A stretch of DNA of 64,000 bases from Peptostreptococcus faecalis. Its GTDB lineage: Bacteria; Bacillota; Clostridia; Peptostreptococcales; Peptostreptococcaceae. A program made the position numbers and the translations under genes. A model generated the notes under the pieces. It did no database searches, was not told the origin of the DNA, and saw only the letters and a list, made by a program, of their open reading frames with translations. Of this stretch, positions 7,764-16,561 are shown in pieces (position 1 is the stretch's first letter; every line of letters begins with the position of its first letter). The stretch covers positions 186,001 to 250,000 of the forward strand of contig NZ_OERU01000001.1 in the NCBI RefSeq assembly GCF_900240845.1, written 5' to 3'.

Positions 7764-9020
7764 CTATAAAGTAATTATTGGGTATTCATTTGTATTTTCA
7801 TTGTTTCCTGTAAAAAAATTGTATATTGAAGTAAATGTAATGATTACTCTTTTTTCAAATGGCATATCACTTATCGGAACATCCGCATATAGATTTGACT
7901 CAGCAACAATGTTTCCAAAAGAGTCTTTTACTTCTAAATGTCCTAATGATCCATCTTCACTATCGATTATACTCATTTTTTTAAACTTAACTTCATATGT
8001 AAATTTTTCTGTATTTTTTTTAATTGCATATAAATCCTTTTCTGTTGTTAAGTTTACTTTTAATCCTTCTATGCCATTTATATTTGTGCAAACTACACTA
8101 TTTCCACTAGGAGCAATATTTTTCGTTTTATAATTTTCTGATATATATTTTAAAGCTTCAAATGATATTTTTTTTCTATCTTCCTTGCTAGGAGCTCCCA
8201 TACTCACTCCAATCAATCTATTTTTTCCATCATTTCCATTCGTCTTGTCTACTGACATTGAATACGCAAGACAATAACCTGCTTGAGGCGTAAACCCCGT
8301 TTTTAGTCCATCTACTTCTCCAATTAATGGCAAAAGTGGATTCGTATTTTCTTTATCGATATTTTTTTGTGGATATACAAATTTCATCTTGTCAGTAATT
8401 TCAGTAGTTTCCTTTGGGTAATTTTCGTAAAGCCACTTTGAAAGAATCAATACATCTCTTGCTGTAGTGGTATTTTCAACAGAGGTTTTTTCTTTCTCAT
8501 CAGAAAGAGGTAGTCCATTTGAATTGTAAAAGATAGTGTTTTCCATACCTATCTCTTTAGCCTTCTCATTCATCATTTCAACAAATTTATTATAGTCTCC
8601 ACCTACATGATGTGCAATAGCAAGAGCGGCATCGTTTGCAGATACTATCATCATTCCATCCATTAAATTTCCTAAAGTTACTGAATCTCCTTGCTCTAAT
8701 AGCATGTTAGTACCATTCCTATCTACATCTGTAGATAAAATACTCACTGTGTCATCTTTACCAACCTGCTTATTTTTGATAGCATCAAATGTCACTAGCA
8801 AAGTCATCATTTTTGTTAAACTCGCCATAGCAACCTTTTTATCAGGATTTTTTTGATACACTATTCGCCCTGTTTTCATATCAGAAATTACCGAGGAAAC
8901 AGAGTATGAATCATTGTATCTTTGTGCATTAACAGAGGTAACAGACGGCATCAGAAAAAATATCGAAAGACAAACCGCTGCAATTTTTTTAATTTTTTTA
9001 GTCTTCAATTTTTTAAACAT
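7764..9020 (-). CDS. D-alanyl-D-alanine carboxypeptidase (peptidase S11, PBP5 type)
   Basis: A 418-residue exported enzyme that trims the terminal D-Ala from peptidoglycan stem peptides. A signal peptide (KKIKKIAAVCLSIFFLMPS, cleavage near NA-QR at residue 32) precedes the three active-site motifs S67-L-T-K70, S127-A-N129 and K240-T-G242. The C-terminal third matches the beta-rich PBP5 C-terminal domain in size; I see no clear amphipathic membrane anchor. The ATG at 9020 follows GGGGGG at 6 nt; extending the frame to 9086 would place this site inside the gene. It is transcribed alone and converges on the hflX pair. Confidence 0.92.
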   Translation of the reverse strand: MFKKLKTKKIKKIAAVCLSIFFLMPSVTSVNAQRYNDSYSVSSVISDMKTGRIVYQKNPDKKVAMASLTKMMTLLVTFDAIKNKQVGKDDTVSILSTDVDRNGTNMLLEQGDSVTLGNLMDGMMIVSANDAALAIAHHVGGDYNKFVEMMNEKAKEIGMENTIFYNSNGLPLSDEKEKTSVENTTTARDVLILSKWLYENYPKETTEITDKMKFVYPQKNIDKENTNPLLPLIGEVDGLKTGFTPQAGYCLAYSMSVDKTNGNDGKNRLIGVSMGAPSKEDRKKISFEALKYISENYKTKNIAPSGNSVVCTNINGIEGLKVNLTTEKDLYAIKKNTEKFTYEVKFKKMSIIDSEDGSLGHLEVKDSFGNIVAESNLYADVPISDMPFEKRVIITFTSIYNFFTGNNENTNEYPIITL

Positions 9021-9369
9021 TATGCCCCCCAAATACATTTTTATTATATAAAGTAATAAAGTAAAAAATTTTATTTCATCTGACATTTCTTTATTCTATA
9101 GATATTGTTTAAAAATATAAATTTAAATTTTAACGCTCAATTAAATTTCTTCTTACAAACATTATAATTGTAACATATATTGAGTGAATATAATATATCT
9201 TTTTGATTTCAAAAGGTTACATTATATTAATATATAGATTGAATTGTTTACAAAAATTCTACAGATTCAATAAATATTGGTTATAATTTATTTTTGACAT
9301 TATTACTTTTTTTTAATAAAATCAATTATATAATACTTTAAATAAAATGCTTTCGAAGGAGGCCAAATT
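9021..9369. other. Divergent intergenic region
   Basis: A 349-bp AT-rich region between the carboxypeptidase and DUF4364 genes. It carries the rightward promoter noted separately; no ORF with a ribosome binding site was seen. Confidence 0.5.
9294..9322 (+). promoter_or_regulatory. Promoter of the DUF4364 gene
   Basis: TTGACA (9294-9299) and TAAAAT (9317-9322) are separated by 17 bp, about 48 bp before the ATG at 9370. A TATAAT at 9329-9334 is also present but too far from the -35 element. Confidence 0.7.
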
Positions 9370-9900
9370 ATGATTAACAACAGCACAGATGATTTGATTT
9401 TAGAAAAACTAGTCATTTTATATACTTTAAATAATACAGATGATGGTATAACTGATTCACAGCTTATACAAATTATTCTTGGAACAGATGTTATGAACTA
9501 CTTCACTTTACTGACATTACTTCCAAAAATGATAGAATCAAAGTTCATTACAACCTATACAAAAAATGACACTACACTATACGCAATCACTCAAAATGGG
9601 CTAGAAGTACTTGTTTATTTTCAAAATAGAATTCCTGACTATTTTAAAAATACAATAGATGAGTATATAATCGATAATGGAGAAGATCTTTTTTCTTCTC
9701 AGATCAAGCGTCAGTCCAACTACTCTCTTCAAGGAGATACTACATATGTTGTAACTTTGATAATTGTCAAAGGCAGAAAAAACATCATGACTCTTAATTT
9801 AAATGTTGACACAGAAGAAGATGCTAAAGATCTTTGTGAAAAATGGAATGAAGGCTACATGGAAAAATATACTATGATAAAAGAAATACTAGGAATATAA
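9370..9900 (+). CDS. DUF4364 family protein, winged-helix-like N-terminus
   Basis: A 176-residue protein typical of the DUF4364 family of Clostridia. Residues about 10-90 look like a winged-helix fold (LEKLVILYTLNN, LPKMIESKFITTYTKNDTTLYAITQNGLEVL), as in PadR/MarR-like regulators; the rest is an alpha/beta region ending in a helix. This suggests a DNA-binding regulator, but its targets are unknown. GAAGGAGG lies before the ATG, and the gene has its own promoter and terminator, so it is monocistronic. Confidence 0.82.
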   Translation: MINNSTDDLILEKLVILYTLNNTDDGITDSQLIQIILGTDVMNYFTLLTLLPKMIESKFITTYTKNDTTLYAITQNGLEVLVYFQNRIPDYFKNTIDEYIIDNGEDLFSSQIKRQSNYSLQGDTTYVVTLIIVKGRKNIMTLNLNVDTEEDAKDLCEKWNEGYMEKYTMIKEILGI

Positions 9901-9924
9901 ATTTTTATAATATTTTCTAATCAA

Positions 9925-9975
9925 AAAGAGACTATTCTCCTCAAAACAGGTACATAGTCTCTTTGTTTTTATATA
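9925..9975 (+). terminator. Rho-independent terminator after the DUF4364 gene
   Basis: An 11-bp stem AAAGAGACTAT/ATAGTCTCTTT (9925-9935 with 9954-9964) with an 18-nt loop, followed by GTTTTTATATATTT. Confidence 0.85.
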
Positions 9976-9987
9976 TTTCTTATATAG

Positions 9988-10608
9988 TTATCTTCTTTTA
10001 GATAATACACAGACTGTATCATCTAATTTTTTAAATTCAATATCTGTTTTTTCAATAAATCCTTGTATAAAGGCTCTTCTCAATGGTAAAAAATATTTAT
10101 TAAAATCAATGTCCAAATAAGTCCAATATTTTTGAGTAGTAGACCTTTTTCTCTTCCATACGATTTCATCATCATTTTCACTTATTATTTCATTTATTTC
10201 TTCACTAGCAACACCATCTAAAAGCAAGTTTCTAATCAAATTATATGTATGTCTTACTGGAAGATCTTTATAATCTGGCTCCCACGTTTGCCCTAGCTCA
10301 TAAATTGCTGTCTCTAGATTTAACATTTGACTTTCATCTTTTTCTATTACTTTCTTTACAGCATAAGCAAATCGTCTTTCAACTATCTGAACGTTATCGC
10401 AAAGCCACTTAGGATCCTTGAAATGATTCTTAGTGATTTCATCTACATCACCTTGCTCTAATACTCCAATATTTTCATCCAAATCATTTTTCAAGTCTAG
10501 GTCAAGCATCTCCTCTTCAGATACTCTTATAATGGATTCAACAAATTTTTCTTGTTGTAACATCCTAATATAAATTTGTCTAAACTCTCCTGCTTTAATT
10601 TCTTTCAT
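9988..10608 (-). CDS. Conserved-looking hypothetical protein
   Basis: I do not recognise this 206-residue protein. It is acidic in the first half and predicted mainly helical, with no signal peptide or membrane segment. Features that could be diagnostic are WLCDNVQIVERRFAYAVKKV, YELGQTWEPDYKDLPVRHTYNLIRNLLLDG and a basic patch KRKRSTTQKYW. The ATG at 10608 lies 8 nt after GAGG; GTG and TTG codons just upstream overlap or crowd the site. It stands alone between convergent DUF4364 and the hcp gene, whose terminator separates them. Confidence 0.75.
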   Translation of the reverse strand: MKEIKAGEFRQIYIRMLQQEKFVESIIRVSEEEMLDLDLKNDLDENIGVLEQGDVDEITKNHFKDPKWLCDNVQIVERRFAYAVKKVIEKDESQMLNLETAIYELGQTWEPDYKDLPVRHTYNLIRNLLLDGVASEEINEIISENDDEIVWKRKRSTTQKYWTYLDIDFNKYFLPLRRAFIQGFIEKTDIEFKKLDDTVCVLSKRR

Positions 10609-10726
10609 TACCAACACCTCGATATCTTAATATTCTGTATTATCTTTAAATACTATTATACATTATTTAACAATCAATTTACAGTATAAAAAACTGATTT
10701 GTCAAAATATTTTATTTATAAATAAA

Positions 10727-10754
10727 AAAGGGACGGTTTTGCACCCGCCCCTTT
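10727..10754 (-). terminator. Terminator of hcp
   Basis: On the minus strand AAAGGGGCGG (10745-10754) pairs with CCGTCCCTTT (10727-10736), including one G-U pair, around an eight-base loop, and is followed by a T-rich tract. Confidence 0.88.
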
Positions 10755-10780
10755 CTTTTCATCTACTCTATAGTTTTACT

Positions 10781-12418
10781 CTAGTTAAAAAATAAACCAA
10801 GATCTTCTTCAACTGTTGAGTTTTTTGCTATTCCAAATTTTTCAACTAATACATTTGTTACCTCTGGTGATAAAAATGCTGGTAAAGTTGGTCCTAAGTG
10901 TATATTTTTCACTCCTAAAGCTAATAACGATAATAGTACTATTACAGCTTTTTGTTCATACCAAGCAATATTGTACACTATAGGTAAATCATTTATATCT
11001 TCCAACCCAAATACTTCTTTCAGTGTAAGTGCTATTACAACTAATGAGTATGAATCATTACACTGTCCAGCATCTAAGACTCTAGGAATTCCACCTATAT
11101 CACCTAAATTCAATTTATTATATCTATACTTTGCGCAACCTGCAGTCAATATTACACTATCTTTTGGAAGAGCTTTCGCAAATTCTGTATAGTATTCTCT
11201 GCTTTTGTGTCTTCCATCGCAACCCGCCATTACTACGAATTTTTTAATTGCTCCTGTTTTTACTGCTTCTACTATCTTATCTGCTAAGGCTATTACCTGA
11301 TTGTGTGCGAATCCACCTATTATATTTCCTTCTTCGATCTGAGTCGGAGAATTCAGATTTTTAGCAAGCTTAATTAATTCAGAAAAATCTTTATTTCCAT
11401 TTGAATCAGCTTCAATATGCTTGCATCCTGGATAACCTGACGCTCCTGTAGTAAATAGCCTATCTTTATAGCTATCCTTAGGAGGTACTATACAGTTTGT
11501 TGTCATTAGTATCGGCCCGTTGAAACTTTCAAATTCATCTTTTTGCATCCACCAAGCATTACCATAGTTACCAACTAAGTTAGTGAATTTCTTAAACTCT
11601 GGATAATAGTTTGCTGGCAACATTTCTGAATGCGTATACACATCTACGCCTTCTCTTTCAGCTTGCTCTAATAATTGCTTCATGTCTTTTAAATCATGAC
11701 CTGATATTAGAATTGCTGGATTATTTCTCACTCCTAAATTAACTTCACTAATTTCTGGATTTCCAAATGTCTTAGTGTTCGCTTTGTCAAGAACTTCCAT
11801 TCCCTTTACACCTGCATTTCCAGTTTCTATAACAAGATTAAATAATTCTTCTGCTCCTAAATCTTGAGTTGTCTTGTATAAAGCTTCTTGTAAAAAAGCG
11901 TCTACAGTTTCATCTTCGTATCCTAATACATTTGCATGTTTCATGTAGGCTGACAATCCTTTTAATCCGTATAAAACCAAAGTTTTTAAACTTCTTATAT
12001 CTTCATTTTCTATTGAAAGAATACCTATAGTTTTGGCTTTCTCATTCATTTTTGAAGGGCATCTTTCATCCCAAATCACAGCTTCTCCTAAATTTTCTGA
12101 GTTTGATAATTCCTTTAGCAATTCCTTTTTTGCATCTAGTGTAACTATTAACTTATTGAATATCATTTCTTCGTCAAAGTTGGCATTAGTGATCGTTGTA
12201 AATAAGTTGTATGTAACTAAACTATTTACTTCCTTTGAAATTGACTTACCTTCTTTTCTTAATTTCGTAGTTACTTCAGATAGTCCTTTTGTAGCATATA
12301 TTAATAAATCTTGCATCAAAGCTACTTCCTTAGTCTTTCCACATACTCCTTTTATACTGCAACCTACATTACCTGCTGCTTCTTGACATTGATTACAAAA
12401 CATTTCAATATTTTTCAT
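10781..12418 (-). CDS. hcp: Hydroxylamine reductase (hybrid cluster protein), class I
   Basis: A 545-residue cytoplasmic iron-sulfur protein that reduces hydroxylamine to ammonia and has also been shown to reduce nitric oxide in other bacteria; it protects anaerobes against nitrosative stress. The N-terminal cluster cysteines are C8, C11, C20 and C26, the Cx2Cx8Cx5C arrangement of strict anaerobes. Further Hcp landmarks include [26 protein letters not shown], the CIVPP and GYPGCKHI cysteines, and [11 protein letters not shown]. The ATG at 12418 is set by GGAGG 8 nt upstream. No hcr reductase gene is adjacent. It is monocistronic with its own terminator. Confidence 0.96.
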   Translation of the reverse strand: MKNIEMFCNQCQEAAGNVGCSIKGVCGKTKEVALMQDLLIYATKGLSEVTTKLRKEGKSISKEVNSLVTYNLFTTITNANFDEEMIFNKLIVTLDAKKELLKELSNSENLGEAVIWDERCPSKMNEKAKTIGILSIENEDIRSLKTLVLYGLKGLSAYMKHANVLGYEDETVDAFLQEALYKTTQDLGAEELFNLVIETGNAGVKGMEVLDKANTKTFGNPEISEVNLGVRNNPAILISGHDLKDMKQLLEQAEREGVDVYTHSEMLPANYYPEFKKFTNLVGNYGNAWWMQKDEFESFNGPILMTTNCIVPPKDSYKDRLFTTGASGYPGCKHIEADSNGNKDFSELIKLAKNLNSPTQIEEGNIIGGFAHNQVIALADKIVEAVKTGAIKKFVVMAGCDGRHKSREYYTEFAKALPKDSVILTAGCAKYRYNKLNLGDIGGIPRVLDAGQCNDSYSLVVIALTLKEVFGLEDINDLPIVYNIAWYEQKAVIVLLSLLALGVKNIHLGPTLPAFLSPEVTNVLVEKFGIAKNSTVEEDLGLFFN

Positions 12419-12508
12419 TGTTATTTCCTCCATAAAAAGTTTATATTTATTATTTAGTATTTTTCGTTTTTGACTACCCTGTATGATTATTATATTTTAA
12501 TAAACAAA

Positions 12509-12532
12509 AAAAAGATGTTGCATATGCAACAC
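12509..12532 (-). terminator. Terminator of folC
   Basis: A perfect 16-bp palindrome TGTTGCATATGCAACA (12517-12532) is followed on the minus strand, after ATC, by a run of T residues. It lies 10 bp beyond the folC stop. Confidence 0.82.
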
Positions 12533-12542
12533 CTTCCTAATT

Positions 12543-13940
12543 TTATTTATTAAATTTTTCTTTTACTGACTTTCTTACATTCCCTACTAAATACAATGAC
12601 CCAGCACTAACAACCATGTACTTTTCTTTTTTATTATCGTAATTTTTTATTTTTTTACCTTTTTGTTTTTTATTCTTTTGATTTTTTTCAACTTTCTCCT
12701 TTGAAGTTTGATTAAAGATTTCTTCTACATATTTTAAAGAATCTTCAACATCTTCAATACATACTATATCGTCACAATACATACCTACTCTATAAGCGAC
12801 CTCTTCTACAGCCATAGCTCTCGGATTGTCCGGTAAAGTCACTACTACTTTGTCAAAGCTTGGTACTAGAGTCTTTATAATTCCATCTACATCCTTATCT
12901 TTTAAAAGACCTAATATTAGTATTTTTTTATACTCACTTGGAATTAACCTGTTCACCTCTGTTGCCAAGAATTTAGCAGCATCTAAATTATGTGCACCAT
13001 CAATTATAAAAAGTGGTTTTTCTGAGATGACTTCAAATCTTCCAGCCCATCTAGCATCTAACAATCCATCATAAATAGCTTCTTTACTTATTTTTTCTAA
13101 TTCTCCTGATTCTTTTAAATACACTAATACATCTATCGCCAAAGAGGCATTAAAAACTTGATGCTTTCCTATCATTCTTATTTTGACATCTTCAAATAAT
13201 TCACCTGAATAATCTACAAAATCAAACACTTGATTATTTATATTTGATTTTTTTATAATGGCTTCCAAATTTTTTGATACTCTAAGCTTTGCGTGATTAG
13301 AATCGCATACCTCTTTTATTATATCAGTAACAGACTCTGATTGTTCATATAAAAATACATTTCCATTATTTTTAATTATTCCTGCCTTTTCATATGCAAT
13401 CATCTCTACTGTATCTCCAAGAACACCTATATGATCTAATCCTATTGAGGCAATTACACTTACAGTAGTTGATTCTACAGCATTTGTAGCATCATATCTT
13501 CCTCCTAATCCAACTTCCAGTACGACTACTTCCGCACCTATTCTTTTATAAAATAATAAGGCAACTGCTGTTACCACCTCAAATTCAGTAGGCTGTCTAA
13601 ATCCGTCTTTTAACATTTCTTCTATTGTATTTCTAACATATGTAGCACATTCCGCTACTTCTTCATCTGTTATATCTCTTGAATCTATTTTAATTCTTTC
13701 ATTGAATTTTTCAAGATATGGAGAAGTATATAATCCAGTTTTATATCCACTTTTTACAAGCGTGTTATATATATATGACGATGTAGACCCTTTTCCATTC
13801 GTACCAGCTACATGCACAATTTTATAATTTTTTTCTGGATTTTCTAGTCTTTTTAACAACTCTTTCATTATATCTAGCCCAAGTACCATTCCAAATCTGC
13901 CTATTCCATGTATATATTCTAAAGATTCCTTATAATCCAT
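12543..13940 (-). CDS. folC: Bifunctional folylpolyglutamate/dihydrofolate synthase
   Basis: A 465-residue Mur-ligase-type enzyme that adds glutamate to folates, retaining them in the cell. The ATP loop HVAGTNGKGST is at residues 43-53; VLEVGLGGRYDATN and IIDGAHN mark the Mg/folate and ligase regions. Near the C-terminus there is an unusual insertion (about residues 410-437) made almost only of Lys, Asn, Gln and Glu before the normal ending MVVSAGSLYLVGNVR; it probably forms a disordered surface loop. The ribosome binding site is weak (GGTGA). It may support the one-carbon pathway encoded at the right end of the window. Confidence 0.94.
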   Translation of the reverse strand: MDYKESLEYIHGIGRFGMVLGLDIMKELLKRLENPEKNYKIVHVAGTNGKGSTSSYIYNTLVKSGYKTGLYTSPYLEKFNERIKIDSRDITDEEVAECATYVRNTIEEMLKDGFRQPTEFEVVTAVALLFYKRIGAEVVVLEVGLGGRYDATNAVESTTVSVIASIGLDHIGVLGDTVEMIAYEKAGIIKNNGNVFLYEQSESVTDIIKEVCDSNHAKLRVSKNLEAIIKKSNINNQVFDFVDYSGELFEDVKIRMIGKHQVFNASLAIDVLVYLKESGELEKISKEAIYDGLLDARWAGRFEVISEKPLFIIDGAHNLDAAKFLATEVNRLIPSEYKKILILGLLKDKDVDGIIKTLVPSFDKVVVTLPDNPRAMAVEEVAYRVGMYCDDIVCIEDVEDSLKYVEEIFNQTSKEKVEKNQKNKKQKGKKIKNYDNKKEKYMVVSAGSLYLVGNVRKSVKEKFNK

Positions 13941-14252
13941 ATTAATTTCACCATCTATAAAATTAAAGATAGCTACTCCCCTTTCAATTTTATTTTATAT
14001 ATTATATTATACAGAAATATGAGTGTATATTGTAGCTTTTATAATCTATTTTTTGAGATATTTCATTTCAATTCCACTTGTTTTTTCAATGTAAATATTG
14101 TACTATGATTATTAGAGAGTATAGTTATTATTTTTTACTTTATTTTTTATGAATATCATACATAAATAAAGTTTTTTATATTTCTTTATTTTTTAATATA
14201 AAATAAAGTTTTTTATTCGCAATTATACTTATTTTTAGGAGGTAAACCACAA
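13941..14252. other. Divergent intergenic region with a 16-bp direct repeat
   Basis: A 312-bp AT-rich region between folC and pepD. It holds two exact copies of a 16-bp sequence (AAATAAAGTTTTTTAT) at 14164-14179 and 14201-14216, 37 bp apart, just upstream of pepD. No ORF was seen. Confidence 0.55.
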
Positions 14253-15683
14253 ATGAATAACTTAAGCAATCTTGAACCAAAAAACGTTTTTAAATGGTTT
14301 TATGAACTAAACCAAATACCAAGAGGTTCTGGCAATGAAAAAGAAGCTAGTGAATTCTTAGTTAAATTTGCAAAGGACAGAAACTTAGAAGTATATATGG
14401 ACGATATATACAACGTAATAATTAAAAAACCAGCTACTCCTGGATATGAAAATTCTGAAGCTGTAATTATACAAGGTCATGTAGATATGGTTCCTATAAA
14501 GGCAGATACTTCTAACCATAATTTTGAAACTGATCCAATAGAGATGATCGTAGAAGGTGATGTTCTTAGAGCAAACGATACTACATTAGGTGGAGATGAT
14601 GGTATTGCAGTTGCTTACGGGTTAGCAATACTTGAAGCTGATGATATAGCTCATCCTCCAATAGAGCTATTAATAACTACTAATGAAGAAACTAGTATGG
14701 ATGGAGCTATGCAATTGACTGCAGATCACCTTTCAGGAACACGTTTGCTGAATTTGGACACAGAAGAAGAAGGTTTTTTTCTTGTAAGTTGTTCAGGTGG
14801 ATCTAATATAGACACTACATTTGTACTAGAAAAAGAAAATGTTGCTGGAGATGCTTATGAAATAATTATTTTTGGGCTAAAAGGTGGACATTCTGGAGCT
14901 GAAATACATACTCAAAGAGCAAATGCTATTAAAGTTCTTGGAAGATTATTGAGTTCAGTTAAAAAAGATATTACTCTATCTTCTTTAGAAGGTGGAATTA
15001 AACATAACGCTATACCTAGTTATGCAAAAGCAGTAATAAAAGTAGATGATTTTTCTAAAATAGAAGAAAAATTAAACTCTCTTTCAAAAGAGATTATAGA
15101 AGAATACAGAGTTGAAGAACCAAATTTCAAAATAGAAATCAACCCTACAAAAGCCGATGAAGCTTACAAAAAAGATCTAAGCAACAATGTTATAGACTTT
15201 TTAATGATGCTTCCTGATGGCGTAAGATTTATGAGTAAGGATATTGAAAACCTAGTTCAAACTTCTCTTAATAACGCTATAATAAGCGAAGTAGATGGAA
15301 AGCTAACACTTGTAACTGCTGCTCGTTCTGCATCTTCAAGTTCTCTTAGAGAAACACTTGATATAGTAAACACTATCGCGGAAAGAGTCGGAGCTGCAAC
15401 AAAGGAATATTCAGCATACCCTGCTTGGCAGTATGAAGCTGAATCAGAGCTAAGAGATATTTCAGTAAAAACTTTTGAAGAACTTTATGGTAAAAAGCCT
15501 GAACTTACTTCTATTCATGCCGGTCTTGAATGTGGACTTCTAAAAGGAATTCTACCAAATACTGATATGATCAGTTTCGGCCCAGACATATTTGACGCTC
15601 ATACACCAAAAGAACATATGATTATATCTTCAGTTGGTAGAGTATGGGAGTACACAAAAAAATTATTAGAAAACCTAAAGTAA
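14253..15683 (+). CDS. pepD: Aminoacyl-histidine dipeptidase (PepD, peptidase M20C)
   Basis: A 476-residue cytoplasmic di-zinc peptidase that hydrolyses Xaa-His and other dipeptides, fitting an amino-acid-fermenting organism. Conserved metal and catalytic blocks are QGHVDMVP (H76, D78), GDDGIAVAYGLA, TTNEETSMDGA (catalytic Glu pair) and NLDTEEEG; GLKGGHSGAEIHTQRANAIK is the dimerisation lid segment. The length matches the family. The ATG follows TAGGAGGT. It is monocistronic, with a terminator close behind. Confidence 0.95.
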   Translation: MNNLSNLEPKNVFKWFYELNQIPRGSGNEKEASEFLVKFAKDRNLEVYMDDIYNVIIKKPATPGYENSEAVIIQGHVDMVPIKADTSNHNFETDPIEMIVEGDVLRANDTTLGGDDGIAVAYGLAILEADDIAHPPIELLITTNEETSMDGAMQLTADHLSGTRLLNLDTEEEGFFLVSCSGGSNIDTTFVLEKENVAGDAYEIIIFGLKGGHSGAEIHTQRANAIKVLGRLLSSVKKDITLSSLEGGIKHNAIPSYAKAVIKVDDFSKIEEKLNSLSKEIIEEYRVEEPNFKIEINPTKADEAYKKDLSNNVIDFLMMLPDGVRFMSKDIENLVQTSLNNAIISEVDGKLTLVTAARSASSSSLRETLDIVNTIAERVGAATKEYSAYPAWQYEAESELRDISVKTFEELYGKKPELTSIHAGLECGLLKGILPNTDMISFGPDIFDAHTPKEHMIISSVGRVWEYTKKLLENLK

Positions 15684-15715
15684 ATTTTATTCGATAATTA
15701 AAACAATATATAAAT

Positions 15716-15751
15716 AGATCTCAGTTTATATTTAAATTGGGGTCTTTTTTT
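15716..15751 (+). terminator. Terminator of pepD
   Basis: A 12-bp stem (15716-15727 with 15734-15745) with three wobble pairs is followed by seven T residues. Confidence 0.82.
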
Positions 15752-15775
15752 ATTTTAGAAAATATTTATTTTTTA

Positions 15776-15796
15776 TAATAATAATGATTATTATTA
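15776..15796 (+). promoter_or_regulatory. Fur/PerR-family operator upstream of sodA
   Basis: A perfect inverted repeat with 10-bp arms (TAATAATAAT/ATTATTATTA) around a single G. Its 7-1-7 core fits the Fur/PerR operator pattern. It covers the -35 region of the extended -10 promoter at 15805-15813, so a bound repressor would block RNA polymerase. PerR or Fur cannot be told apart from the sequence. Confidence 0.75.
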
Positions 15797-15804
15797 ATGT
15801 TTCG

Positions 15805-15813
15805 TGGTATAAT
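15805..15813 (+). promoter_or_regulatory. Extended -10 promoter of sodA
   Basis: TGGTATAAT, an extended -10 element (TGN-TATAAT), lies about 55 bp before the sodA ATG. The region around -35 has no good hexamer and is occupied by the operator. Confidence 0.65.
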
Positions 15814-15846
15814 AATTACTAACAGATAACTGTTATTAATTATTAT
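15809..15846 (+). repeat. 17-bp inverted repeat in the sodA promoter/leader
   Basis: Arms 15809-15825 and 15830-15846 match at 16 of 17 positions around ATAA. They end just before the AAGGAG ribosome binding site. It could be a second operator or an RNA hairpin near the translation start. Confidence 0.6.
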
Positions 15847-15866
15847 AATAAAAAAGGAGAATTATT

Positions 15867-16487
15867 ATGACTTACAAATTACCAGAATTAGGATACTCAT
15901 ACGACGCATTAGAGCCACATATAGATACTAAAACAATGGAGATACATTATACTAAGCACCATCAAGCTTATGTAGATAAGCTAAATGCTGCTATAAAAGA
16001 TATTGCTGAACTTCAGGATAAGAAGCTATCGGATATACTAAGAAATATCGATAGCGTTCCAGCCGAAATAAGACAAGCTGTTATTAATAACGGAGGGGGG
16101 CATTATAATCACTCTCTATTCTGGAAACTATTAGCTCCAGGTGGAAGCAATGTTCCAGTAGGAAATTTAAAGAAAGCTATCGAGGACACTTTTGGAAATC
16201 TAGAAGAATTCAAATCTCAATTCAATCAGGCAGCTGCTAATCGTTTTGGTAGCGGATGGGCTTGGCTTGTATATGATGGTGAAAAGCTATCTGTAGAATC
16301 ATCTGCAAACCAAGATTCTCCAGTAATGGATTCTAAGAGAGTTATAATAGGGCTAGATGTATGGGAACATGCATACTACTTAAATTATCAAAATAGAAGA
16401 CCTGATTACATAAGTGCATTTTGGAATGTAATCAACTGGGATTATGCTGAAGAAAGATATAATTACGCGATAAACACTTCTAAATAA
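15867..16487 (+). CDS. sodA: Superoxide dismutase (Fe/Mn family)
   Basis: A 206-residue cytoplasmic enzyme that converts superoxide to O2 and H2O2. All four metal ligands are visible: H27, H82, D164 and H168 (DVWEHAYY). No signal peptide is present. Fe and Mn forms cannot be separated with certainty. AAAAGGAG precedes the ATG. A Fur/PerR-type operator overlaps the promoter, so induction by peroxide or by metal limitation is likely. It converges on valS and shares a bidirectional hairpin with it. Confidence 0.96.
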   Translation: MTYKLPELGYSYDALEPHIDTKTMEIHYTKHHQAYVDKLNAAIKDIAELQDKKLSDILRNIDSVPAEIRQAVINNGGGHYNHSLFWKLLAPGGSNVPVGNLKKAIEDTFGNLEEFKSQFNQAAANRFGSGWAWLVYDGEKLSVESSANQDSPVMDSKRVIIGLDVWEHAYYLNYQNRRPDYISAFWNVINWDYAEERYNYAINTSK

Positions 16488-16498
16488 ATTACAAAAAT

Positions 16499-16537
16499 AA
16501 AAAACTGTGTAGAGCTTATGTTCTACACAGTTTTTTT
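16499..16537. terminator. Bidirectional terminator between sodA and valS
   Basis: A stem with arms AAAACTGTGTAGA and TCTACACAGTTTT, followed by T runs on both strands. It lies 12 bp after sodA and about 25 bp from the valS stop. Confidence 0.85.
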
Positions 16538-16561
16538 ATTAAATCATTTTATTAGCTAAAA

